DNA from: Morinoia aosen
Taxonomy: Eukaryota > Arthropoda > Malacostraca > Amphipoda > Talitridae
NCBI GenBank assembly: GCA_030386875.1
Contig: CM059577.1
Location: 25,245,038 to 25,309,037 of the forward strand
DNA length: 64,000 nucleotides
Reading direction: 5' to 3'
The first letter of the stretch is position 1. Each line of letters opens with the position of its first letter. The notes below the pieces were generated by a model. The model did not search any database, was not told the DNA's origin, and saw only the letters and a list, made by a program, of their open reading frames with translations. Positions 37,201 to 49,200 of the stretch are shown here, one piece after another. A program made the position numbers and the translations under genes.

Positions 37201-40200
37201 TAGATAGGGGCAATTTTGTCGTTTTACACGTTTTTAGGGACTGAAGTCTTGTTTAAATTGAAATATATGGGCGTCGGAGTTTCATACTGGGATTAAATTT
37301 TGTATTAAAACTCAGATACCAGAGCTTGGGATACCTCAGAGATGTTTCTATGGTTGTACTCATTTCAACATGGAGCAAATTTTACTTCAATTCAAAACTC
37401 AAACCGAGTTTATTTTATATAACGAAATATTACACAAAGTTTATGAAAGTTATCGCTCAAATGCTATGTGATATTAAGTGTCCAACGAAGCATTTAGAGG
37501 ATATGAACGAGATAAGTTATGATGTAAATATTCTTTATGAATAACGATGGGGGCTATTCAGTTAAGAACTTCACCAGTAGGCATCAGTTTTAAAACCGTT
37601 CTACCTAAAATGCATTTTAGCATGATTATATCAGCGCCAACACCACCACCACGATGACGACGACGACAAAATTTGTTAGAAACTCCTGTTACAGAATGAG
37701 AAGTTTCCGCGATGCCTTTCTTCGGTGTACCTCTCGCTAGCTTCCGAGAGTAGTTGCGATTATCGATTTTACAATAATTTGCTCCCTGATTGCACAGCGT
37801 ATGATACTGTTCCCAGAGACAGTAATGCTAATAAACTAATCTGATGGATTACAGCCATTAAACTACTACATAAGTTAACAGGTGTAAATTTCTGCCGTAT
37901 TTTTTTTTTACAGCGACCGTGACTTCAGCACCCATTCCTTGCCAAACCGTCGTGAGCTCATCGGTGCTCAAGCGAGGGAGCTTGTCTGCTCTTGCTAGGT
38001 CTAACTCTAGCGCTGAGGTCGCTGCTGGTGCTGGTGGTGGGGCTAAATGCTCTCGTCCCACCTACCATTCCTGCATCAGGTACGCGTCATGCACGACTCG
38101 TGGTCGGTCTTCGTAACGAATCGCGAGACCTGTATATACAAACACTTGCTTAAGGAGACCATCCGGCTTTTTGAACTTTTTTCGTCCGATTCGTTTGAAA
38201 GTTGGCCAGTATATGTATTTTGTAAAAGTAAACCTTTTTTACTCGTGTCATTTTTTCGATTTAGGCCTTAGTTTTTTTTTTGACGAAAAATGTGTTTTTG
38301 GTATATTTTTATTGATATTTCAGATTGGAACTCCTCCTTCAGTTTTGATGCTAGAACAAAAACAAAGACAGTTTTAGAACCCTTGAAACATTTCTAACAA
38401 ACTCAAATTCGGCTTTTTTTGAAATTCAAATTTTTTCTATTTTTTCAAAATTTTTTGATATTTCAAAAATCAGCAACATTTTTGGGGGTTTAGAGCTATA
38501 TATTTTTTCAAAGAATTCGAATTTGAAAAAAAGGCGAATTTGAGTTTGTTAGAAATGTTTTAAGGATTCTAAAACTGTCTTTGGATTGGTTCTAGCATCA
38601 AAACTCGAGAACTAGTCCCAGGATGAATGTTGAAAGTTAGAATTGTTGGGTATAGCAAAAAATAAAATTTTTTGTTGAAGTGTAATATAATGAACATTTG
38701 ATGTAATTGAATGCAGTTTTAATTTTTATTTCGATACTTTCCATATATAACTTCATATTAAAAGTGTGAATTGTGATTTTAAAAAAAAAAAAAAATTATA
38801 TTTTTTTCAACAAAATGAATTTTTTCATTTTCAGTCTGATTCTTATAAAATTTGACTATGATATGTAACGTTTGAAAATAAACACAATTGATTCTATTCA
38901 TTTTTTTGATTCAGGCCTTAGATCTTGCAAAAATTTGACATATTGGTTTTCAGATATTGATATTTCACTAATGTTGATATTTCATAATGGAACTCCTCCT
39001 TCAGTTTTGATGCTAGAGCAAAAGCAAAGACTGTTTTAGAATCCTTGGAACATTTCTAACAAACCCAAATTGAGCTTTTTTTCCATTTCCTATTTGTTCT
39101 CTTTTTATGTGGGGTCAAAATCGGGAAAAAATGGAATATTTTGGGTGCTTTTCATTCATATTGATATTTCAAAATGGAACTCCTCCTTCAGTTTTGATGC
39201 TAGAAAAAAAGCAAAGACCATTTTAGAATCCTTGAAACATTTCTAACAAACTCAAATTGAGCTTTTTTCCCATTTCCTATTTGTTCTCTTTTTATGTGGG
39301 GTCAAAATCGGAAAAATTGAAAGAGTTTGGTCGCCTTACCCCCCCCGGGGGGGGGGGGGGAATTATTGTCCGTAGCGCCATGAAATTTTAGGAACGAATA
39401 GTCTACCACCTAAGGGTCCTTTTACAACAAAAACATGCAAAATGACCATGGAATCGACAGAATCTGGCAAGGGCCTGGGACGGTCTCCTTAATCCCATCT
39501 TGATCAGACCTAATCGAATCTACTTTATTTTTCCCCGTCTTAATTTATCCTACACTCGTGAAAAAAAATTCATGTTTTTTAACCTGCAAATCTAAGTGAC
39601 CTGGACCTAACTTATCTTGGCAAAACCTAACCTGATTTACTTGGACAAATCTTAAGCTAACGTTATTCCTTCAGTGAATTGACGTCCTCATGAAATTGAT
39701 GTTTGATGGGTAATGGGAAAAAGTAAAGATACCCTGTCTGATGCGTTAAGAAACTTGACGCTGCCAACTGTACTGCTACAACATAAAAATTCTTCGACAA
39801 CCCAGCTCCATAAAGCTACTTGGAAGTTGAACTGTTGATTGCGCAACGATTGTTGAAGCTATAACAAAAACACTACGTGGAATGTTTTATGATGAATTGA
39901 CGTATTTATAAAACAAATTTTCTCAACCGCGATATGAGAAGAAACATTGGATTTCGAGTCTTTGGGAAGAGTGGCACTCTGAGGTAGCAGTCAGTATGGT
40001 ACAAGCGTACAAGTCGGTACAAGCGTTTGGCCTCATAGGTAGAGGGAGGACGTCGTAACAAATTCACTCGTTATTTATAAACGGTTTGCGCTAGAAATAA
40101 GTGTTTTGTTGAGTCCTAACAGGAAGAGTATAGAAATTGGAGATTTTTCTTTGTAATGGAATTGTTGAAGGCCCGTTTTGGAGAGCGGCTGTTCACGTGT

Positions 40201-43200
40201 TTTTTTTTTGTTGTTGTTGGACACGTCCTCTTCAGGGACTTGGCGTAGGCAATATGTGCAGTTTATTTAGGTGTCTGCCTTAGGTCATTGGGACCGGCGC
40301 TCTGGAGAGGGATGCCATTAGGCTACCTCAGCTGTATGTAGGTGAGCCTTCGAGATGTATCCTCCATGACCATTTTGTCAACATCAGTTTCTACGTCTTT
40401 TATATAATATCTTCAGTCGCTTCTTCCTTTTCCTTCCTAACTTGCTGTTTTTATGCGCAAGGTATCTAATATGGAAACGCACTTTGTGCCTAGAATCTTC
40501 GTTTTCTGCAGTCCATACTAAGTAGTACTTCTCTTTGCACTCCTGAGATTGCGTTTGGTATGGCGAGGTAGTTTTGAACTAACTTAACTAATTTAACATC
40601 TTCCTCAATCATAACCCCTCAAGGGAATTAGCGCTTGCAAGAGGGGAAATACGAGATCCCACGCTGAATGTTGGTAGGCTGTCCTTTTGTTGATCAGACA
40701 AGAATTGTTTTAGGACTGTGTTCGATTCAATGATGTCTCGTTTTTCGGTCCCTATTACATTTTTCTTCAACTCTTGTTTCATGAACTTCTAAATGTGCTG
40801 TTTCTATGCGTTGGGTGATTTGGTTTTAGAACACACCTTATGCATAGATTTCCCGCTCTTTTAACTTGAAGCTAAATGGTACCTTCATTTTTTCTTTCTT
40901 CGGTACACTTTTGTTGTAATAAGAAGGTTCAGACTAACCTATTGTCTAATCATCAATTATGACCTCATTTCCATTTTTTCTTGGAAGAATTTTCAGTCAT
41001 CTCGGTTAGTAAATGGACGAGATGAATAAATTTCTGCAGTGTATTCGAGTATGAGAAGGACTTCTTTTAAAAGTTGATGAAAACGTTAAATTCCTAATAA
41101 TGGTAACCAAAATGGGAAAATAATGTAAGTACAAGAAAATATGCAGTTTTTGTGACTAATTTGATCCTGCGAAAGAATCAAACTGATACGGAAGCGTTGA
41201 ATTATAAAAAGTTTTCCCTTGAATTATAATCTTGAGGCTCACAATTGCAAAACCGCTTGCTTAGAAATGATATTCTCGATACCTATATGAACCAGCCACC
41301 CCTCAGGGGGATACAACTATTGTATCTATGGGAATTAGCGCTCCCAGGGGGGAAAATGTGAGGGCCCGAGCTGAGAGTTAGGTAGGCCTTCTTTTTGTTG
41401 AAATAAGTTTTTTTTATGTTAAGGACCACCTTTTTTTCGGTTCACTACTGTCCTGTTTTTCAGCACCTCTGACTTTCTTCTTCAACTTTTATCTTATTTC
41501 ATGAACTTCTTTCTTATCTTACTGTTTCTATGCCCTTTCTGCATAGATTCCTCATTTTCTTATCTCCATACTAAATGGTGCCTTCCTCCTTCCTCTCTTC
41601 GATACGCTCTATTTTGTAGCGGTTAGGGAGGCATAAACTAACTTATCTAATCTATGAACCAGCCATAATATCTTTCAATTCTTAACCCCTTACATGCACT
41701 GTATTTATTACGACCCACGAAAAAGCAACACGAGGGTTGACATGGTCTGGCATTGCAGGTGCGGCAGTTCGGCGTTGCTGCGGTGCTCCGTGTGCAAGAG
41801 CAGCTACTGCTCCCCCAAGTGTCAGATCGACGACTGGCACGTGCACAAGAGAGAGTGCATCCCTCCACCGTATGTATTGTAGTTCTTACGGGTATCATCT
41901 TCCTATTAAAGGTTGAGGAGAAATCTCTCGCTTCAAAGCTCCTGCTTTTGTTTTCTCCGTGGCACGACGGTAAATCGGCGCACTTCGGAGGGTAGCTTCC
42001 TTGGCACTATGCCCCCCGCATGTGCCGGTTGTATTACCAGTTAAGTAGTATTTCGTGATCGGGCCGCTGCAAACGCAATATTAAACTTTATTGAAAAATG
42101 TGTTCACGTGTGAAGATGTACTCCTCTGGGGATACAACTATTCTATCTGGGAATTAGCACTCCCAGGGGGAAAATGTGCGGGTAGAGCTGAAAGTTAGGT
42201 AAACCTTTTTTGTTGAAATAAAATGTTTTTGTTGTGTTAAGGATCACTTTTTTTACGGTTCACTGCTGTCCTGCTTTTCAGCACCTACTACTTTCTTTTT
42301 CGACTGCGACTTTGATCTTGTTTCATAATCTTCTTTCTCAACTTACTGTTTTTATGCCCCTTTCTGCATAGATTCTGCGTTCCCTTAACTTTATACTAAA
42401 TGGTGCCTTCCTCTCTTTGGATCGCCTTTGTGGCGGATAGGTAGGCTTAAACTAATAACCTAATAGTCTAGTCGTGTGAAGATGTATAGATTGAAAGTTT
42501 CGTGATGAACTGGGATTAGTTACTGGAGGTTTCACTTAGCTAATTGCTCCTGCGCATAATTATTTTTGCTCCATTTGCTCCTTGCAGACCAATCCGAATG
42601 TGATTCAAATGGAGCAAGAAATTACCATTAACGTGTTTGAAATTACGATAGTACTTATAATATGTCATGCAAAATCAAAATGAAAGTAAATGACTGCTGA
42701 AGACCGAACTAGTAGTATAATTCGAAGATACGGCATTATACACTCGCAAGCAAAAGTTTGGAATCACTTTCTTGAAATTGGTTCCGCGCGATTTTGAGCA
42801 CTAAATATTTTTTTAATAACCATAAATATTACATCAATTTAAAGGTTCAACTCTTAACTTTAAATTGATACCAAATTCATTCAAATCAAGCCAGTATTTC
42901 GGGAGCTATCCCTGATCAAGTGAAGGCGTAACAGAAAAGACGTGCTTCAATTCTTAGATACGTCGCAAGTAGCGACCTATTGACTCCCTTTAAAAGCACC
43001 TGTTATCGGATTTGATTTTTCAGTCCACCTTCACACGTAGATCGGTACACATCTCCGGTACTTTTGACCCTTTCCGTGAGCGACAATGGAGACAAATCCT
43101 ACAGAAGCAGCACAAATCGTAGCCCTATTGCAAGAAGGGCTCAGCCAGCGAGTTGCCGCTCGTCGGCTCCACATTAGCCAGTCATGTGTTTCGAAAGTTT

Positions 43201-46200
43201 ACAAACGCTTTCGGGAGACTGGTGGCTTTATCCCGAGACCGAGATCTGGACGACGCCGGTGCACCTCGGAGAGGGATGACCGTTTTATCGTATCAACCTC
43301 TCTCCGAAATCGGCATTTGAGTGGTGTCGACGTTCAACAGGAGCTCCGAGATGTTCGTGGGGTAGCTGCCAGCGAGTGGACAGTTCGTCGACGACTCAAA
43401 CAAGCGAACTGGACTCCAAAAAAGCCTGCCACAGGCCCGAAACTCACGGCAGCTCACCGACAAGCACACCTTCAATTTGCTCGCACCCATCTTGATTGGG
43501 AGGTTGAGCAATGGAGTCAAGTTCTGTTCTCCGACGAGTGCAGGATGTGTTTACACGGTAGCGACCGAAGAGGTCGGGTCTACAGGCGGCCTGGGGAGCG
43601 ATTTGCGCAGTGCTGTTTCGCTGAAACAATGGCTTATGGGGGCGGTTCTTGTATGATGTGAGCCGGCATTTCCTTTGAAGGTAAAACGGAGATAGTATTC
43701 GTGCCTGGCGGGGGACGAGGAGGCGGTCTAACTTCGGACCGGTACATTTCCGATATTCTGCTGGAACATGTCGTTCCCTATGCGGGATACATCGGTGATG
43801 ACTTCCTCCTTATGCACGATAACGCTCGTTGTCACACTGCCCGTGGCACAACTGAATACCTCGAAGAAGTCGATATCGCCACATTGGACTGTCCAGCGCT
43901 CAGCCCTGACTCGAATCCCATTGAGCACGTATGGGATGAACTGAAGAGGAAGGTTCGTTCCAGAACTCCTGCTCCTTCATGTCTGAATGAGCTGAAATCG
44001 GCTTCAATTGAGGAGTGGGAAGGCATCCCACAAGAATCAATTCAGAACTTGATCAGGTCGATGAAAAATCGTCTTCGAGCAGTTATTAGGGCATGGGGAG
44101 CGAACACAAAGTATTGACACTTAATTTTAAGGCTAAATAAATTTTTTATTGATTATGTTTGTTGTTTTATTCATTCCCATATTTTCTTGTTTTCCTACCT
44201 CCTTGATTTAATCCAGGATAGCTCCCGAAATACTGGCTTGATTTGAATGAATTTGGTATCAATTTAAAGTTAAGAGTTGAACCTTTAAAATGATGTAATT
44301 TTTATGGTTATTGAAAAAATATTTAGTGCTCAAAATCACGCGGAACCAATTTCAAGAAAGTGATTCCAAACTTTTGCTCGCGAGTGTACTTTCGTATGTA
44401 GACCCTTCTGAATGTTTCAGCTTGACTTATTTTCGGCCACTGAACTTGAACAGAACAACTGTTTTGGATCACTTATTTTTATATCATGATGAGCTGTGTT
44501 ATCTAAAAAATTTTTTTTCCAGGCCCCTGGAGTACAGTGATTTGGCACCCGAGTACTCTCTTCAGTCAGTGCTGTGTTCTCCACTGGTAAATTACGCCAA
44601 CTACTATCCCACCCCTGCTGTTATGAACTGCAGGTGCTCGCACGCGGCCACGCCTCTGCCTGGCTTAGATAAAAGTCCTCGTCAACGCATTTCTGGCGTA
44701 GATTTAAAGGTTGACAAGTCAGACGCAACTGCAAAGCTTGACGGCACGGAGTCCACATCACACGCGTGCAATGGAGGTCAAGTGAGCGTCTCTTCTGGAA
44801 CTCGCCATGTTGTCAGGTTCCAACTCGATCTCCCAAAACCTGCCGAACGGAGTTGTGAAACTTCGAGCAATAGCGCATGTGAAACTGTTACTTGTGGATT
44901 GAAATCAAAACAGCCAGCTGAATCAAGTCAGCTGCTCAAACCCAGTAATACTGCACAGGTAGCATCTCAACTCAATCAGTCATGCTTGGAAGTGAAAGTT
45001 TCTGCAAATGAAGCCCCTCGAACGTTTTCTCGCAGTACTGATCGTTCTTTGGCCTCTGTAATAGACTTCCTATTGGTTGGTGTTGTGTACTCAGGAGTGG
45101 TGACCCAACTGAAAAACAATGGCGTTTTCTCTTTGATTCTACTCTTAAATGACATGGAGGATGTCATTCAAGAAGGGTCAACACTTCTCGAGTCGAGCCC
45201 AATGGTATCCGGCTTCATCCCCGAAGTAGGACAACTTGTTGCCGCTAAAACATCATACGATGGTGCTTGGTGTCGATCCATCGTTTACAGTCGTGACGAC
45301 GCAAGCCAACGTTTTATGGTGTGTCATGTGGACTTCGGATTCTTTGACAAGGTCGATACTGTCAAACCAATACCTAGTGGAAAGTTTTCCACAGCTCCTG
45401 CCTCAGGAATCTTTGCTCGAGTGGAGCCTTGTGGCTTAAATCAAGCGTCTAATGTTGGTGCTGGGGACATGCTGTCATTTCGCGTGGTGTCCAAAAACGA
45501 GGACTCTACTCTCGTGGATGTGTTTGAAGATGAGAACAATAATGACGATGAAGTGAAATTCCAGTGTCGCTTGTACTCGTTGTTCCTCGGTGTACATTTG
45601 CTCGATATTAAAATGCCACATTTTACTGAAGCTTCAGATGATCCTGTGAATGCATCCTCTCCACGTTGTGATGTGCCATCGAGAGCAATCTCCGCTGATG
45701 ACTCCAAACTAAACAAGTTCAGTGACGCTTTTTCAACGTCATCAGAACGTACATCTTTGGCACAAGACAAAACTGAATCAAGCGTTTCCGTTTTTCCGGA
45801 GCGCCCGAAACTGGCAGTTTCAACGTCGTTCGAGCATTCGGCTCCGGCTGTACCAGTACCAGTAGCAGCAGCAGCACAGCAGTCACCCACTGGTGCCCTA
45901 TCTTTACCTCGCGTAGCACCTTCACTAACATCCGTGCCTGAAACTACCAAAAACTCGAGTTTTTTGTTTTCTGACCTGCGAACTTTGGCTGTAGACGTGG
46001 GAGTGAAATACCAAGTGCTTCCCGTGTGGCGGGAGCAGCATTTTCTCTTCGCACAGGTCTTCACGGACGCATTGACTGGCATGCTGCGTCAGCTTGAGGA
46101 GACGATCGCATCTGACAGTGCTTTTGGTAACCAGGGAGTGCTTTATTTGTTAATGTGTAGTTGGAATTGGTCATAGCTGCATTTACAATGACAAAAACAT

Positions 46201-49200
46201 ATATTTATTACAGACCCACTCGCTCTAAAGTGTGAAGGTATGACGAAGTGAATCGCTCACTGTTAAATCTATCCTGCTATGTAGACTGCTGCCAGCAGAG
46301 AAGTACTTCAGTTAACTGAGCTGTAGATAGGCCGACTATGTGAGGGCCCGAGCTAAAGGTTAGGTTAGGTAGGCTTTCTTTTTGTTAAAATGGAATAGGT
46401 TTTTGTTTTGTTACGGACCATCTTTTTCGATTCACTACTGTCCTTTTTTCAGCACCTACAACTATCTTCTTCAATTTTGATCTTGTTTCATAATATTCTT
46501 TCTCATCTTACTGTTTCTATGCCCTTTCTGCATAGATTCCGCGTTCCCTTTACTCCATACTAAATGGTGCCTTCTTCCTTCCTCTCTCCCCTCAAGGTGA
46601 TACAATTATTGTATCTATGGGAATTAGCGCTCCCAGGGGAAAATGTGATGGCCCGAGCTGAGAGTTAGGTAGGCCTTCTTTTTGTTGAAATAAAATATTT
46701 TTTGCTGTGTCAAGGACCACCTTTTTCGGTTCACTGCTGTCCTGTTTTTTCAGCTCCTACTACTGTCTTCTTCAACTTTGATCTTGTTTCATGAACTTCA
46801 TTCTCAACTTTCTGTTTCTATGCCCCTTCTGCCGAGATTTAGCATTCCCTAATATCCATTCTTAATGGTGCCTTCCTCCTTCCTTCCTCTCTTCGATACG
46901 CTCTTTTTTTTAACGGTTAGAAAAGGCTTAAACTAACCAATAATCTAATCCTTCCTCTCTTTGGATCGCATTTGTTGCTGCGGTTAGGTAGGCTAAAACT
47001 AACGACTAATCTAATCTAACTAATCGTTGAGTTCCGTACTCCGTACCAAATAGTCTTATTTTTTTTCCCCTGTGAAAACATTTTTGCAGTGAAAACGGAG
47101 CCTGAAACTATAATACTAATCACTCAATGAAACTAATTTTCTGATTATAAAGTTGAGACCTATTGATCTTGTGTTTTATAATGTAGGTAAGATAATATGA
47201 ATCACCCACTGGTACTTTGAACTATGTGAATATTTTTTACAGGATTAAAATTGTCATAAAATCTATCACTAATATTATACGAGTATTATCATCTAGGATC
47301 TGTTTTCTTGTAATCTGTTCTGTTTCCTCGCAATCGCAGGTCTCCTTATGGAGATGAAACTAGTGAATTTATAGGAGTTAAAGCTGCCAAGAGGTAAGAG
47401 GTGATGTCTTAAGTTGAAGGTTAGGAAGGCCTCATTTTTGTTTGTAGTAGTAAAATATATTTTTTTTTTCGTTACGAACGATCTTTTGTCAATTCACTGA
47501 TGCATTTCTTCGGCACCTATTACTTTCTCTTACAATTTTTGCCTTGTTTCATCAACTTACGATCTTGCTGTTACTATATGTTGGGTTTGTGGACACATTT
47601 GTTTTGGAAGTCCCATTTCTGCGACTCCACACAGAATGGCGCCTTCCTCTTTTTGGAACACATTTCTGATGACCTGGTGACCATGGTAATAAATAACTTA
47701 TTTACTTGACAAAAAAGAGCAATTGCAGTTTATCTTTTCCACTCCTCAAATTCTAGAAAGGTGTATGAAGTTAGGTCTCCCTGTCTTGGCTGCTCCTTTG
47801 GAACGCCTTAGTTGCTCCTTTGGAACGCCTTAGTTGCTCCTTTGGAACGCCTTAGTTGCGATTAGGGACGCTCAAACTAACATCTAATCTAATAATCTAA
47901 TTTCTCCGTGTGCGTAACCGTTACAGATCTCTAATGCGCTGTTTTTTTTAATGCGTTTTTTTCTGGTATTTTCTAGAAGTACGTCTATTTCGAACAGGAA
48001 AGACTGTTCTTATTCTTAATGTAGATGATACTCAATATCTAACATAACACGAACAATTTTGAAAGATCTAAACCTTTTGAGCAATTAGTATACAGTATTT
48101 ATTTTTAAATTCATTCCTCTATTTCTATGATTGTGGTCAAGGTATGTGCATGCATCGTTTAAAGTAATGGGCGTTTTTTAAATACGGGACCTGAAAATAA
48201 TCTTCAATAACTTCTGATTCAATGAACTGATTTTTGCAAACAAAATGACAGTAGAATTCTGAGATTTATTTCTTTTATTTGGTGCCTACGTATTTATGAC
48301 ACAACAGTCAAAATAAGAATTAGTGGACACAGTATAATTCATCCTGCTTTGAAACTGCCATGATGTGACGAACTAGACAAGGGAACAATTAGCTTTCATA
48401 AGCACTGCATACTTCTTTAATGGTTGCTCTCTGATGAAATTTCGCTGGGCTAGGACAATGCTCCTTCCATTAGAGAAGTATGCAGTGCTTATGAAAGTTA
48501 ATTGTTCCTTTGTCCAGTTCGTCATCTTGGCGGCAGTTTCAAAGCAGAATGAATCAGACTGTGTCCTCTGATTCTTATTTTGACAGTTGCACCATAAATT
48601 CATAGGTACCGAATAAAAGATATAAATCTCAGGATTCTACTGCCGTTTTATTTTTAACAATCTCTTCATTGTATCAAAAGTTACAGGCGACTTTTCGGCC
48701 CCGTATTTGAAACACCCTGTAATACATATACGAATTACAGTGAGCGCTCCCGAGAGCGTGAGGCCGGGCGAGCTGGTGTGCGCCTACGTAGCCGACGACG
48801 ACTTGTGGTACCGCGCAGTTGTGCTGCAGGTACGTGCTGGTGTGTCAACTACAGTCAGATGTGCTCGGAAAAGAGAAAGGCCTGGTTTCTCTCATTGTGT
48901 AATTATTAACAGCCATGGACGAATGTATTGGCTCACGAGAGTAAAATTTATAATATACATCCCTGTAATAAATTGTGAAGTAATAAATTCCTCTCATGTA
49001 AAAAGTATTTTAATTTCTGCTGCTCACTCGAAGTTTGTCAATAGTAGCCTATTTTCAAATGAGCCGAACGCGTAATGGTTTGTATATTTAGACTTCAGTT
49101 CAGGCCCCCTCAGGGGGATACAAATATTGTATCTATAGGAATTAGCCCTCCTAGGGGGACATTGTGAGAGCCCGAGCTGAGAGTTAGTAGGCCTTCTTTT

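Noticed and set aside
45441-46082. A 213-codon frame on the - strand within exon 8.
   Set aside because: Antisense shadow of the Tudor exon, Ser/Thr-rich, with no domain or splice support.
47340-47393. A 54-bp segment with good splice signals (CGCAG before, GAG|GTAAGAG after) that could be an exon between exons 8 and 9.
   Set aside because: Joined to exon 8 (phase 1) it runs into an in-frame TAG; the direct junction of exon 8 to exon 9 keeps the Tudor domain continuous.
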